Origin: Blautia sp. MSJ-9
Lineage (GTDB): Bacteria > Bacillota > Clostridia > Lachnospirales > Lachnospiraceae
Assembly: GCF_018919065.1 (NCBI RefSeq)
Contig: NZ_JAHLQG010000020.1
Span: 1 to 64,000 of the forward strand
Length of the DNA stretch: 64,000 nt
Direction: 5' to 3'
A program made the translations under genes and the position numbers. The notes under the pieces are model-generated. The model made no database searches, was not told where the DNA came from, and saw only the letters and a list, made by a program, of their open reading frames with translations. Within the stretch, counting starts at the first letter, position 1. Each line of letters starts with the position of its first letter. Of the stretch, positions 25,596 through 35,390 are shown piece after piece.

Positions 25596-28500
25596 ATGTA
25601 TTTAAAGAATATAGAGGTACAGGGATTTAAGTCTTTTGCTCAGAAGATCAATTTTGAATTTCATAACGGAATTACCGGTATCGTAGGTCCGAATGGAAGC
25701 GGAAAGAGTAATGTCGGTGATGCAGTGAGATGGGTTCTGGGGGAACAGAGCGCCAAGTCTCTGCGAGGAGGAAACATGCAGGACGTTATTTTCTCCGGCA
25801 CAGAGACAAGAAAGCCTTTAAGCTATGCATCCGTAGCGATCACTCTGGATAATTCAGACCATAAGCTTCCGGTTGATTTTAACGAGGTTACGGTTACCAG
25901 AAGGCTTTACCGTTCAGGAGAGAGTGAATATAAGATCAACGGAAGTGCCTGCAGACTGAAAGATATCAATGAGATGTTTTATGATACAGGTATCGGTAAA
26001 GAAGGATATTCCATTATCGGACAGGGACAGATCGACAGGATCTTGAGCGGCAAGCCGGAAGAGAGACGAGAACTCTTTGATGAGGCAGCAGGAATTGTTA
26101 AGTTCAAGAGAAGAAAGAATACGACCATCAAGAAGCTGGAAGAGGAACGCCAGAATCTGGTCCGTGTCACGGACATTCTTTCAGAATTGACCAGACAGCT
26201 GGAACCATTGGAGAAGCAGTCCGAGACAGCGAAGATTTATCTTGCAAAAAGAGAGGCCCTGAAAGAACTGGATGTAAATATGTTTCTCATGGAGTTTGCC
26301 AACACAGCGCAGGCTCTGAAAGAACTGGAAGAGAAGCATCATATTGCACAGAATCAGTTAGAGGAAACCCAGAAGTCCTACGATCAGACAAGGATTGAGT
26401 ATGACCGTCTGGAAAAAGAGCTGGAAGACTTAAATACAAAGATGGATGCCCTGCGCATTTCCAGCCAGGAGCAGGCAATCCACAAACAGCAGTTAGAGGG
26501 TCGGATCAATGTATTAAATGAGCAGATCCTGGCAGGTGCACAGAATGAAGAGCATTACAAAGGACGACTCCAGACGATCGAGGCGGAGTTATCTGTAAGA
26601 GAATCTTCCAGAAAGAAATTAGAGGAAGAGCGTTCTGATATTTATGCACAATTAAAAGCTGTACGTACAAAGCTTTCCGAAGAGGAAGAGAAGTTAAAGA
26701 CAGCACAGGAAAATATTGAAGCCTGCACACAGGAAGTGGAAGATGGCAAGAATGAGATCATTGAGATCCTCAACAGCCGTGCCAATGTTAAGGGAAAAGC
26801 CCAGCGATTCGATGCAATGATGGAGCAGGCGGACATCCGTAAGGCAGAGATCAGCCAGCGTATTCTCAGATTAAAGAGTGAAGAGGAAGAACAGCAGACT
26901 ATTCTTTCCAAAGCGCAGAAGCAGTACGATGAGATTACAGAGCAGATTCAGTCTATCAACGATGAATGTGCTCAGTTGAATCAGAGTGCCTCACAGATCC
27001 AGAATAAATTAAAGGAGCAGAATGCTCAGTTAGAAGCAGGACAGACTGCGTATCACAGAGAAGCGTCACGTCTGGAATCTCTCAGAAATATCACAGAGCG
27101 CTATGACGGATACGGAAACAGTATCCGAAGAGTCATGGAGCAGAAGGAACGTGTTCTGGGAATCCAGGGCGTTGTTGCGGATCTGATCCATGTAAATAAG
27201 GATTATGAGATTGCCATTGAGACAGCATTAGGCGGAAGCATCCAGAACATTGTTACAGACAATGAGCAGACGGCCAAGACTTTGATCGAGTTTCTGAAGA
27301 AGAACAGATATGGTCGTGCGACTTTCCTGCCAATGAGCAGTATCAGTCCGCGTGGAGAATTTTCTCCGAGAGAGGCACTGAGAGAACCGGGAGTTGTAGG
27401 AATTGCCAGTGAACTGGTGACGACAGCACCACAGTATCAGCAGATTACGAAGTTTCTTCTTGGCAGAGTGCTTGTAGTTGACAATATCGACCATGCGATC
27501 GCGATTGGAAGAAAATACAGACACAGTCTGAGAATGGTTACAACTGAGGGCGAATCTTTAAGCCCAGGCGGTTCCATGACCGGTGGTGCGTTTAAGAACA
27601 ACAGTAATCTTCTGGGTCGCCGCCGTGAGATCGAGGAGCTGGAGACAAAAGTCAACCAGTTAAAGAAGAATCTCCTTGAAATGCAGAAAGCAATTGAGGA
27701 CAGCCGGAATCAGAGAAACATGATCCGTGATACTGTCGCAGAGTTTCAGGAGAAAGTGCAGCAGAAATATATTGAGCAGAACACTGCCCGGATGAATATT
27801 AAGCAGCAGGAAAAGAAGGCAGAAGAGATTCGTGGCGGATACGACCAGATCAATCGTGATCAGGCGGAGATCAAACGCCAGGTAATGGAAATCAGACAGG
27901 ATTATGAGCGGATCACTCAGGAATTGGAGAATTCCAAACAGGATGAGAAAGAGCTGGAGAGTTTTATCGAGACGAAACAGTCCGAACTGGACGAGTGGAA
28001 AGCCGAAGAGAGCAGGATTTCCAAAGAGCTCGAAGAAATTCGTCTGCAGTCCTCATCTCTGGATCAGAAAGAGAAATTCGATCAGGAAAATCTAAGCCGA
28101 CTGAAATCAGAGATGACAGCGTTTAAGACTGAGAAAGACGACATCTATGAATCTCTTGCGCACAGCAGTGAAGAGATGGAGAAGAAACAACAGACCATCG
28201 CAGATCTGAAGAAAGAGGCAGAGGAATCTGTTGTCAGCGAACAGCAGGCAAAGGAAGAGCTGGAGAATCTGCAGAAAGAAAAAGAAAGCAGAAATTCTCA
28301 GCATAAGGAATTCTTTGAAAAGCGCGACCAGCTTTCCGGCCAGATCGGTCTTCTGGATAAAGAATGCTACCGTCTGCAGGGCCAGATGGAGAAGCTGGAA
28401 GAGAGCAGAGAAGAGCGTATCTCCTATATGTGGGAAGAGTACGAGATTACTCCGAACAATGCTCTTTCTTATAGAAAAGAAGAATTGACAGACCTTTCCG

Positions 28501-29156
28501 AGATGAAGAAACAGGCAGCTCAGATCAAAGATGATATCCGCAGACTGGGTTCTGTCAATGTAAATGCCATCGAGGATTACAAGGAACTTCTGGAACGCCA
28601 TACGTTCCTTTCCGGTCAGTATGAGGATCTGGTCACAGCAGAGAAGACTCTGGAGCAGATCATTCAGGAACTGGACGAGGGAATGCGCAAGCAGTTTTCC
28701 GAGAAGTTCGGTGAGATCCAGAAGGAATTTGACAAGGCATTCAAAGAACTCTTCGGAGGGGGAAAAGGAACACTGGAGCTGGATGAGGAGGCGGATATTC
28801 TGGAAGCGGGAATTAAGATCATTTCCCAGCCGCCGGGAAAGAAACTGCAGAACATGATGCAGCTCTCTGGTGGAGAGAAAGCGCTGACTGCGATCGCACT
28901 TCTATTCGCGATCCAGAACCTGAAGCCGTCACCGTTCTGTCTGCTTGATGAGATCGAGGCAGCGTTAGATGACTCCAATGTTGGACGTTTTGCCGGATAT
29001 TTACAGAAGTTGACGAAAAACACACAATTTATTATAATAACTCATAGACGTGGAACTATGAACGCCGCAGACCGGCTTTATGGTATTACCATGCAGGAAA
29101 AAGGGGTATCTACACTGGTTTCTGTTGATTTAGTAGAGAACCAGCTTACCCAGTAA
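25596..29156 (+). CDS. smc: Chromosome segregation protein SMC
   Basis: 1186 residues, standard length. Walker A GPNGSGKSNVGDAVRW near 32-47, then a long coiled coil (about 170-500), a hinge near 515-640 (GVVADLIHVNKDYEIAIE ... GGSIQNIVTDNEQTAK), a second coiled coil (about 680-1010), and the ABC signature LSGGEKALTAIAL near 1089 with Walker B FCLLDEIEAALDD. SMC with ScpAB condenses and organises the chromosome. Starts after AGGAG; ftsY follows 15 bases later, so the two are co-transcribed. Confidence 0.96.
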   Translation: MYLKNIEVQGFKSFAQKINFEFHNGITGIVGPNGSGKSNVGDAVRWVLGEQSAKSLRGGNMQDVIFSGTETRKPLSYASVAITLDNSDHKLPVDFNEVTVTRRLYRSGESEYKINGSACRLKDINEMFYDTGIGKEGYSIIGQGQIDRILSGKPEERRELFDEAAGIVKFKRRKNTTIKKLEEERQNLVRVTDILSELTRQLEPLEKQSETAKIYLAKREALKELDVNMFLMEFANTAQALKELEEKHHIAQNQLEETQKSYDQTRIEYDRLEKELEDLNTKMDALRISSQEQAIHKQQLEGRINVLNEQILAGAQNEEHYKGRLQTIEAELSVRESSRKKLEEERSDIYAQLKAVRTKLSEEEEKLKTAQENIEACTQEVEDGKNEIIEILNSRANVKGKAQRFDAMMEQADIRKAEISQRILRLKSEEEEQQTILSKAQKQYDEITEQIQSINDECAQLNQSASQIQNKLKEQNAQLEAGQTAYHREASRLESLRNITERYDGYGNSIRRVMEQKERVLGIQGVVADLIHVNKDYEIAIETALGGSIQNIVTDNEQTAKTLIEFLKKNRYGRATFLPMSSISPRGEFSPREALREPGVVGIASELVTTAPQYQQITKFLLGRVLVVDNIDHAIAIGRKYRHSLRMVTTEGESLSPGGSMTGGAFKNNSNLLGRRREIEELETKVNQLKKNLLEMQKAIEDSRNQRNMIRDTVAEFQEKVQQKYIEQNTARMNIKQQEKKAEEIRGGYDQINRDQAEIKRQVMEIRQDYERITQELENSKQDEKELESFIETKQSELDEWKAEESRISKELEEIRLQSSSLDQKEKFDQENLSRLKSEMTAFKTEKDDIYESLAHSSEEMEKKQQTIADLKKEAEESVVSEQQAKEELENLQKEKESRNSQHKEFFEKRDQLSGQIGLLDKECYRLQGQMEKLEESREERISYMWEEYEITPNNALSYRKEELTDLSEMKKQAAQIKDDIRRLGSVNVNAIEDYKELLERHTFLSGQYEDLVTAEKTLEQIIQELDEGMRKQFSEKFGEIQKEFDKAFKELFGGGKGTLELDEEADILEAGIKIISQPPGKKLQNMMQLSGGEKALTAIALLFAIQNLKPSPFCLLDEIEAALDDSNVGRFAGYLQKLTKNTQFIIITHRRGTMNAADRLYGITMQEKGVSTLVSVDLVENQLTQ

Positions 29157-29171
29157 CAGGAGGAGTGTCAC

Positions 29172-30122
29172 ATGGCAGAAGAAAAGAAAGGCTTTTTTAA
29201 GCGATTAGTCAGTGGACTGACAAAGACCAGAGATAATATCGTAGCCGGATTTGACAGTATTTTTAGTGGATTTTCCAGCATTGATGAAGACTTTTATGAA
29301 GAGCTGGAAGAGATTCTGATCATGGGTGATATCGGGATCAATGCAACCACTTCTATTATTGAGAATTTAAAGAAAGAGGTTTCCGAGCGTCATATCAAGG
29401 AGCCGATGGAATGTAAACAGCTTCTGATCGATGAGATCAAGGATCAGATGCGCGTGGACAGCACAGAGTACGAATTTGAGAACCGTAAATCCGTAGTTCT
29501 TGTGATCGGTGTCAATGGTGTTGGAAAGACTACTTCCGTAGGAAAGCTTGCAGGCAAGTTAAAGGATCAGGGCAAGAAGGTAGTCCTTGCAGCAGCAGAT
29601 ACTTTTCGTGCGGCAGCCGGCGAGCAGCTGACTGAGTGGGCACACCGTGCAGGTGTTGAGATCATCGGCGGACAGGCAGGAGCTGATCCTGCGTCAGTTA
29701 TTTATGATGCAGTGGCAGCAGCCAAAGCAAGAAATGCAGACGTGCTTCTCTGCGATACAGCAGGACGTCTTCATAATAAAAAGAACCTTATGGAAGAACT
29801 TCGCAAGATCTACAGGATCCTGGAGAGAGAGTATCCGGATGCATATCTGGAGACACTGGTTGTTCTGGATGGAACTACCGGACAGAATGCTCTCGCACAG
29901 GCGAGACAGTTTGCGGAGGTTGCAAATGTCAACGGTATCATTCTTACCAAATTAGACGGAACTGCTAAAGGCGGTATCGCAGTTGCGATCCAGTCTGAGC
30001 TGGATATACCGGTGAAGTACATTGGCGTAGGAGAGAGTATTGACGATCTTCAAAAATTCGATGCAGATGCTTTTGTAAATGCGTTGTTTGATGTGGACCA
30101 TAAAGAAAACCCGGACGCTTAA
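29172..30122 (+). CDS. ftsY: Signal recognition particle receptor FtsY
   Basis: 316 residues, short form without a long acidic A-domain. The N domain is followed by the GTPase G domain: GVNGVGKTTSVGKLAGKL near 114-131, DTFRAAAGEQL, DTAGRLHNKKNL near 195, and TKLDGTAKGG near 258. Together with Ffh it delivers ribosome-nascent chain complexes to SecYEG. AGGAGG precedes the start. ffh itself lies 1.9 kb downstream with ilvA between. Confidence 0.95.
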   Translation: MAEEKKGFFKRLVSGLTKTRDNIVAGFDSIFSGFSSIDEDFYEELEEILIMGDIGINATTSIIENLKKEVSERHIKEPMECKQLLIDEIKDQMRVDSTEYEFENRKSVVLVIGVNGVGKTTSVGKLAGKLKDQGKKVVLAAADTFRAAAGEQLTEWAHRAGVEIIGGQAGADPASVIYDAVAAAKARNADVLLCDTAGRLHNKKNLMEELRKIYRILEREYPDAYLETLVVLDGTTGQNALAQARQFAEVANVNGIILTKLDGTAKGGIAVAIQSELDIPVKYIGVGESIDDLQKFDADAFVNALFDVDHKENPDA

Positions 30123-30123
30123 A

Positions 30124-30170
30124 TTCTGTGCATCGCGAAGCGTGTTACTGCGAACGGAGTGAACAGTAAC
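30124..30170. repeat. GTTACTG-family repeat, 47-nt long form
   Basis: 47 bases starting TTCTGTGCATCGCGAAGCG and ending GTGAACAGTAAC, immediately after the ftsY stop. It differs at only three positions from the reverse complement of 3871-3917, the left end of the 189-bp element. Confidence 0.75.
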
Positions 30171-30244
30171 ATTTTCAGAATGCCGGATTCTGGAAAATAG
30201 ACAGTAATTACTTAACATTATAACTGAAAAAATGGAGGAACAAC

Positions 30245-31456
30245 ATGCTTACATTAGAGAGTTTTGAACAGGCATCAGAGATCGTAAAACAGGTCACACA
30301 GGAAACAAAGCTGATCAAGAGCAGCTATTTCAGTGATCTTACAGGAAACAAGGTTTATTTAAAACCGGAAAATATGCAGCGTACAGGTGCATACAAGGTT
30401 CGTGGAGCTTACTATAAGATCAGCACTCTTTCAGATGAGGAGAGAAACAAAGGTCTGATCACAGCATCCGCAGGAAACCATGCACAGGGTGTTGCTTATG
30501 CGGCACATAAATACGGTGTGAAGGCAGTGATCGTTATGCCGACTACTACTCCACTGATCAAGGTTGAGAGAACTAAGAGCTATGGTGCAGAGGTTATTCT
30601 GCACGGGGATGTATATGATGAGGCATGTGCACATGCACTGGAGCTGGCAGAGAAAGAGGGTTATACCTTTATCCATCCATTCGATGATCCGGCAGTTGCT
30701 ACAGGACAGGGTACTATCGCAATGGAGATCGTTCAGGAGCTTCCGCTTGTTGATTATATTCTGGTTCCGATCGGTGGAGGCGGACTTGCTACAGGTGTTT
30801 CCACACTTGCGAAACTGCTGAATCCACATATCAAAGTAATCGGTGTGGAACCGGCAGGGGCAGCTTGTATGAAAGCTTCTCTGAAGAAAGGTGAGGTTGT
30901 GACTCTTCCTCATGTAAATACAATCGCAGACGGTACTGCTGTACAGACACCTGGTAAAAAAATCTTCCCATATATCCAGAAGAATCTGGATGATATCATC
31001 ACAATCGAGGATGATGAGCTGATTGTTGCTTTCCTTGATATGGTTGAGAACCACAAGATGATCGTAGAGAACTCTGGTCTTCTGACAGTGGCAGCGCTTC
31101 GTCATCTGGATGTGAAGGGTAAGAAGATTGTTTCTATCTTAAGTGGTGGAAATATGGATGTGATCACGATGTCTTCTGTTGTTCAGCACGGCCTGATCCA
31201 GAGAGACAGAATCTTTACAGTATCCGTACTCATTCCGGACAAGCCGGGTGAACTGGTGCGTGTGGCAAGCGTGATTGCTAAGGCGCAGGGTAATGTTATT
31301 AAACTGGATCATAACCAGTTTGTAAGCACAAACAGAAATGCGGCAGTGGAACTTAAGATCACACTGGAGGCGTTTGGTACAGATCACAAAAACGAGATCG
31401 TCAAGGCCCTCGAAGACGCAGGATGCAGACCGAAGGTTATTCGTCCTAGTCTGTAA
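30245..31456 (+). CDS. ilvA: Threonine ammonia-lyase, short form with ACT domain
   Basis: 403 residues. The PLP-binding lysine lies in RTGAYKVRGAYYK near 44-56; SAGNHAQGVAYAA and the phosphate-binding loop PIGGGGLATGVS are standard for fold-type II threonine/serine dehydratases. The C-terminal ACT domain (about 325-400) begins IFTVSVLIPDKPGEL. It converts threonine to 2-oxobutyrate and ammonia. The single ACT and size match the catabolic/short biosynthetic group, so the exact name (ilvA or tdcB) is open. Starts after GGAGG. It interrupts the usual ftsY-ylxM-ffh order. Confidence 0.9.
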   Translation: MLTLESFEQASEIVKQVTQETKLIKSSYFSDLTGNKVYLKPENMQRTGAYKVRGAYYKISTLSDEERNKGLITASAGNHAQGVAYAAHKYGVKAVIVMPTTTPLIKVERTKSYGAEVILHGDVYDEACAHALELAEKEGYTFIHPFDDPAVATGQGTIAMEIVQELPLVDYILVPIGGGGLATGVSTLAKLLNPHIKVIGVEPAGAACMKASLKKGEVVTLPHVNTIADGTAVQTPGKKIFPYIQKNLDDIITIEDDELIVAFLDMVENHKMIVENSGLLTVAALRHLDVKGKKIVSILSGGNMDVITMSSVVQHGLIQRDRIFTVSVLIPDKPGELVRVASVIAKAQGNVIKLDHNQFVSTNRNAAVELKITLEAFGTDHKNEIVKALEDAGCRPKVIRPSL

Positions 31457-31588
31457 TTGTGTTGGAGTAATATCCACCGTATAGGCGAATAGTGGATTTT
31501 AAAAATTCAGTGTTGGCGATTGCGATAGCGATTAAAAATTAGAATAAAGTATTACTTATTATGTAAGTAATATAGATGAAAAATGGGA

Positions 31589-31626
31589 AGCCCTGGTGTT
31601 CAGTGTCTGGATGCCGGGGCTTTTTG
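31589..31626 (+). terminator. Terminator downstream of ilvA
   Basis: AGCCCTGG at 31589-31596 pairs with CCGGGGCT at 31614-31621 and is followed by TTTTG. Confidence 0.8.
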
Positions 31627-31679
31627 TAATTTGTATTAAAGTTCCAAAATGGAAAATTTACTTTGTCAAGAGAAAATGC

Positions 31680-31708
31680 TTGACACCGAATCTGAAATAG
31701 GTTAAGAT
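31680..31708 (+). promoter_or_regulatory. Promoter of the ylxM-ffh operon
   Basis: TTGACA at 31680-31685, a 17-base spacer and TAAGAT at 31703-31708, 17 bases before the ylxM start. Confidence 0.75.
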
Positions 31709-31725
31709 AGTCAAGGTGATTACAG

Positions 31726-32049
31726 ATGGAGAAGTTTGTAGAGCAAGGTTATTTATATGATTTTTATGGAGAACTTCTGACAGAGAGGCAGCAGCAGGTT
31801 TATGAGAGCGTGGTGTTGGAGGATTACTCGCTGAGTGAAGTCGCAGAGGATCTGGGCATCAGCAGACAGGGTGTGCATGATATGATCAAGAGATGCAACA
31901 AGACCCTTGAAGAGTATGAACAGAAGCTCCATCTTGTAGAGAAATTCCTGAATATACGGGCGCAGGTGAAGCAGATCCGTGTACTTGCCCGGGAATATCA
32001 TTCCGATGAAATTGCAAATATTTCCAATGAGATTTTAGAGGAGTTATAA
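31726..32049 (+). CDS. ylxM: YlxM-family DNA-binding protein (SRP-associated)
   Basis: 107 residues. The opening, [43 protein letters not shown], is a sigma-70 region 4-like helix-turn-helix typical of YlxM. It is encoded directly before ffh in Firmicutes and in streptococci modulates SRP activity. The stop is 3 bases before the ffh ATG. The start follows AAGGTG. Confidence 0.88.
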   Translation: MEKFVEQGYLYDFYGELLTERQQQVYESVVLEDYSLSEVAEDLGISRQGVHDMIKRCNKTLEEYEQKLHLVEKFLNIRAQVKQIRVLAREYHSDEIANISNEILEEL

Positions 32050-32052
32050 CAT

Positions 32053-33408
32053 ATGGCATTTGAAAGCTTGACAGATAAACTGCAGAATGTATTTAAGAAG
32101 TTGCGAAGCAAGGGCCGCCTGACAGAGGAGGACGTTAAGCTTGCCCTTAAGGAAGTAAAGATGGCTCTGTTAGAGGCAGACGTAAACTTTAAGGTTGTGA
32201 AGCAGTTTACTAAATCTGTACAGGAGCAGGCAATCGGACAGGACGTTATGAGCGGTCTGAATCCGGGTCAGATGGTGATCAAGATTGTTAATGATGAACT
32301 TGTGAAATTAATGGGAAGTGAGACAACAGATCTGCCTCTTCGCCCGGGAAATGAGATCACAGTGTTCATGATGGCAGGTCTGCAGGGTGCAGGTAAGACC
32401 ACCACAGTTGCGAAGCTTGCAGGTAAGCTGAAATCCAAAGGTAAGAAACCTCTTTTAGTAGCCTGCGATGTTTACCGTCCGGCGGCTATCACACAGCTGC
32501 AGGTCAACGGCGAGAAACAGGGCGTGGAAGTATTTTCCATGGGAGATAAGCAGAAGCCTGTGGATATTGCGAAAGCAGCCATAGAGCATGCGAAGGCAAA
32601 TCAGCAAAATGTCGTACTTATCGATACAGCCGGTCGTCTTCATGTTGATGAAGATATGATGCAGGAACTTGCAGATATCAAGGCGAACATTCAGGTAGAT
32701 GCAACCATCCTCATCGTAGATGCAATGACCGGACAGGATGCGGTAAATGTAGCAAGTACATTTGCTGATAAAGTAGGAATCGACGGTGTTATCCTTACCA
32801 AGATGGACGGTGATACCCGAGGCGGTGCAGCCCTTTCCATCAAGGCAGTAACCGGTAAGCCTATTTTATATGTAGGTATGGGCGAGAAGCTCTCTGATCT
32901 GGAGCAGTTCTATCCGGAACGTATGGCTTCCAGAATCCTTGGTATGGGTGACGTCATGAGTCTGATCGAGAAAGCGGAAGCTTCTATCGATAAAGAACAG
33001 GCACAGGATATGCAGAAGAAGTTAAAGAAAATGGACTTTGACTTCAACGATTACCTTACCAGTATGGAACAGATGAACAAGATGGGCGGTATCGGCAGTA
33101 TCCTGAATATGCTTCCCGGTATGGGCGGTAAGATGAAGGATATTGAGGGAATGATCGATGAGAAAGCCATGGACAGAACCAAGTCAATTATCCTTTCCAT
33201 GACACCTCAGGAGAGAAGCAATCCGTCAATCCTGAACATTTCCAGAAAGAACCGTATTGCCAGAGGCGCAGGAGTAGATATCTCCGAAGTAAACCGTCTG
33301 GTGAAGCAGTTTGAGCAGAGCAAGAAGATGATGAAGCAGATGCCTGGTCTTATGGGCGGCAAAGCCGGTAAGCGCGGCGGTGGATTTAAACTTCCGTTCG
33401 GACTGTAA
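32053..33408 (+). CDS. ffh: Signal recognition particle protein Ffh
   Basis: 451 residues. N domain (1-95), G domain with GLQGAGKTTTVAKLAGKL near 107, DTAGRLHVDEDM near 190 and TKMDGDTRGG near 248, then a methionine-rich M domain (about 300-451) that binds 4.5S RNA and signal peptides (SNPSILNISRKNRIARGAG, QSKKMMKQMPGLM). The C-terminus is glycine-lysine rich. Works with FtsY, encoded upstream in this window. Confidence 0.96.
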   Translation: MAFESLTDKLQNVFKKLRSKGRLTEEDVKLALKEVKMALLEADVNFKVVKQFTKSVQEQAIGQDVMSGLNPGQMVIKIVNDELVKLMGSETTDLPLRPGNEITVFMMAGLQGAGKTTTVAKLAGKLKSKGKKPLLVACDVYRPAAITQLQVNGEKQGVEVFSMGDKQKPVDIAKAAIEHAKANQQNVVLIDTAGRLHVDEDMMQELADIKANIQVDATILIVDAMTGQDAVNVASTFADKVGIDGVILTKMDGDTRGGAALSIKAVTGKPILYVGMGEKLSDLEQFYPERMASRILGMGDVMSLIEKAEASIDKEQAQDMQKKLKKMDFDFNDYLTSMEQMNKMGGIGSILNMLPGMGGKMKDIEGMIDEKAMDRTKSIILSMTPQERSNPSILNISRKNRIARGAGVDISEVNRLVKQFEQSKKMMKQMPGLMGGKAGKRGGGFKLPFGL

Positions 33409-33447
33409 TTGAGAAGTTAGCGAAGCGGATAACGCTTTGACATAAAA

Positions 33448-33474
33448 GTTACTGTTTCATAGCTGAACAGTAAT
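33448..33474. repeat. GTTACTG-family palindrome between ffh and rpsP
   Basis: GTTACTGTT at 33448-33456 faces GAACAGTAAT at 33465-33474. It lies in the 113-base gap after ffh and could act as an attenuator hairpin. Confidence 0.6.
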
Positions 33475-33521
33475 ATAACATAAGAAAACAATATATTTTA
33501 TTTAATGGAGGAAAAGAAACA

Positions 33522-33767
33522 ATGGCAGTTAAAATCAGATTAAGAAGAATGGGACAGAAGAAAGCACCTTTTTATAGAATCGTAGTTGCAGATTCCCGTT
33601 GCAAACGTGATGGAAGATGTATCGAAGAAATCGGAACATACGATCCAAACCTTGAGCCAAGCGCTGTAACAGTTGATGAAGAAGCAGCTAAAAAATGGCT
33701 TGCAGCAGGAGCTCAGCCTACAGACGTTGTAGCAAAAATCCTCAAAGATGCCGGAATCGAAAAATAA
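33522..33767 (+). CDS. rpsP: 30S ribosomal protein S16
   Basis: 81 residues, starting [20 protein letters not shown] with the S16 motif [24 protein letters not shown] precedes the start. First of the group rpsP-KH-rimM-trmD that links 30S assembly with tRNA modification. Confidence 0.96.
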   Translation: MAVKIRLRRMGQKKAPFYRIVVADSRCKRDGRCIEEIGTYDPNLEPSAVTVDEEAAKKWLAAGAQPTDVVAKILKDAGIEK

Positions 33768-33830
33768 TTCAGATTTACCATGTAAGGTATTTCTGCAGCG
33801 TCCACAGGGGACGGGTCAGGGAGGTATGTA

Positions 33831-34061
33831 ATGAAAGAATTAGTGGAAGTAATTGCAAAATCTCTTGTTGAAAATCCGGATGAAGTAGTTGTTACTGAGA
33901 CAGAAAAGGAAGACGCGATCATTGTTGAACTGAAAGTCGGACCTGCTGATATGGGCAAGGTTATTGGACGTCAGGGAAGAATTGCGAAAGCGATCCGAAC
34001 TGTAGTAAAAGCGGCTTCTTCAAAAAGCAGCAAAAAAGTGATTGTAGATATTCTGCAATGA
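33831..34061 (+). CDS. khpA: KH-domain RNA-binding protein (KhpA/YlqC)
   Basis: 76 residues with a single KH domain; the loop GRQGRIAKAIRTVVKAA carries the GxxG-type RNA-binding turn. In many Firmicutes this protein (KhpA) partners with KhpB to bind RNA and influence cell division. Encoded between rpsP and rimM as usual. AGGGAGG precedes the start. Confidence 0.92.
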   Translation: MKELVEVIAKSLVENPDEVVVTETEKEDAIIVELKVGPADMGKVIGRQGRIAKAIRTVVKAASSKSSKKVIVDILQ

Positions 34062-34127
34062 AAATAAGGGTCAGGAGCTGTGGAACAATTCCCATGGCTC
34101 CTGATTTGGGTTTATAGGAGTCAGCAG

Positions 34128-34631
34128 ATGGAAGATTTATTAAAAGTTGGTGTGATCACTACGACACACGGAATACGCGGGGAAGTAAAAGTATATCCTA
34201 CCACAGATGCAGACAGATTTCTGGATCTGGATTATGTTCTGCTTGACACAGGCAGAGAGAAAAGAAAGCTTGAAATTGAGAATGTTAAGTATTTCAAGAA
34301 CCTTGTAATTCTGAAATTCAAGGGGATTGATAATATTAATGATATAGAGATGTATAAGAAAAGAGAACTCTGGGTTCCGCGAGAAGAAGCGCAGGAGCTG
34401 GAAGAAGATGAATATTACATCGCAGACCTGATCGGAATGGACGTAGTTCTCGAAGACGGAAGCAAATTTGGAACTCTGAAAGATGTAATGGAAACAGGTG
34501 CCAATGATGTCTATGTAGTAGAGGATACCAAAGGCGAAGAAATCCTTCTTCCTGCGATCAAGGAGTGCATTCTTGACGTAGATGTGGAGAAGAATGTAAT
34601 GACCATTCATCTGATGAAAGGATTAATATAA
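34128..34631 (+). CDS. rimM: Ribosome maturation factor RimM
   Basis: 167 residues from MEDLLKVGVITTTHGIRGEV, with the RimM barrel signature THGIRGEVKVYP near 13-24, and a PRC-barrel domain in the C-terminal half (YYIADLIGMDVVLEDGS; LLPAIKECILDVD). AGGAG 7 bases upstream supports ATG 34128 over 34080. It helps 30S head maturation and binds S19. Its stop touches the trmD ATG. Confidence 0.93.
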   Translation: MEDLLKVGVITTTHGIRGEVKVYPTTDADRFLDLDYVLLDTGREKRKLEIENVKYFKNLVILKFKGIDNINDIEMYKKRELWVPREEAQELEEDEYYIADLIGMDVVLEDGSKFGTLKDVMETGANDVYVVEDTKGEEILLPAIKECILDVDVEKNVMTIHLMKGLI

Positions 34632-35390
34632 ATGAATTTTCATGTTTTAACCCTGTTTCCGGAGATGATCGAAAATGGTATGAACACCAGCATTACCGGA
34701 CGTGCCATCGCAAAAGGTCTCCTCACATTGGAGGCAGTGAACATCCGTGATTATGCGTTCAATAAACACCAGAAAGTGGATGATTACACTTATGGCGGCG
34801 GCGCCGGAATGCTGATGCAGGCAGAACCGGTTTATCTTGCCTATGAGGCGATCGCAGAGCGTACAGCAAAGAAGCCGAGAGTTGTTTACCTGACTCCTCA
34901 GGGACAGGTATTTAACCAGGCTATGGCCCGTGAGATGGCGCTGGAAGAGGACCTGGTGTTCCTTTGCGGACACTATGAGGGAATTGATGAACGTGTTCTG
35001 GAGGAAATCGTCACAGATTACGTGTCTATTGGAGATTACGTACTTACAGGCGGTGAGCTTCCAGCTATGGTTATGATGGATTCCATTTCCAGAATGGTCC
35101 CGGGAGTGCTGAATAATCAGGAATCCGGAGAGACCGAATCCTTTGCGGGAAATCTTCTGGAGTATCCGCAGTACAGCCGTCCGGAAGAATGGCATGGCAA
35201 AAAAGTGCCGGAGGTTCTCATGTCCGGTCATCATGCAAATATAGAGAAATGGCGCAGAGAGCAGTCAATTTACCGTACGGCAAAAAGACGACCGGATCTT
35301 CTTAAGAAAGCAGATCTGACCAACAAAGAGTGGAACTACGTGCGCCAGTTAAGGAAACAGTGGAAGGAAGAAGAGGAGCAGACAAAATGA
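34632..35390 (+). CDS. trmD: tRNA (guanine-N1-)-methyltransferase TrmD
   Basis: 252 residues, starting [15 protein letters not shown]. The trefoil-knot SAM site is shown by [12 protein letters not shown] near 113-124 and [21 protein letters not shown] near 133-153. It methylates N1 of G37 in tRNAs. The gene starts directly after the rimM stop and overlaps queA by ATGA. rplS, which often follows trmD, is not here. Confidence 0.95.
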   Translation: MNFHVLTLFPEMIENGMNTSITGRAIAKGLLTLEAVNIRDYAFNKHQKVDDYTYGGGAGMLMQAEPVYLAYEAIAERTAKKPRVVYLTPQGQVFNQAMAREMALEEDLVFLCGHYEGIDERVLEEIVTDYVSIGDYVLTGGELPAMVMMDSISRMVPGVLNNQESGETESFAGNLLEYPQYSRPEEWHGKKVPEVLMSGHHANIEKWRREQSIYRTAKRRPDLLKKADLTNKEWNYVRQLRKQWKEEEEQTK

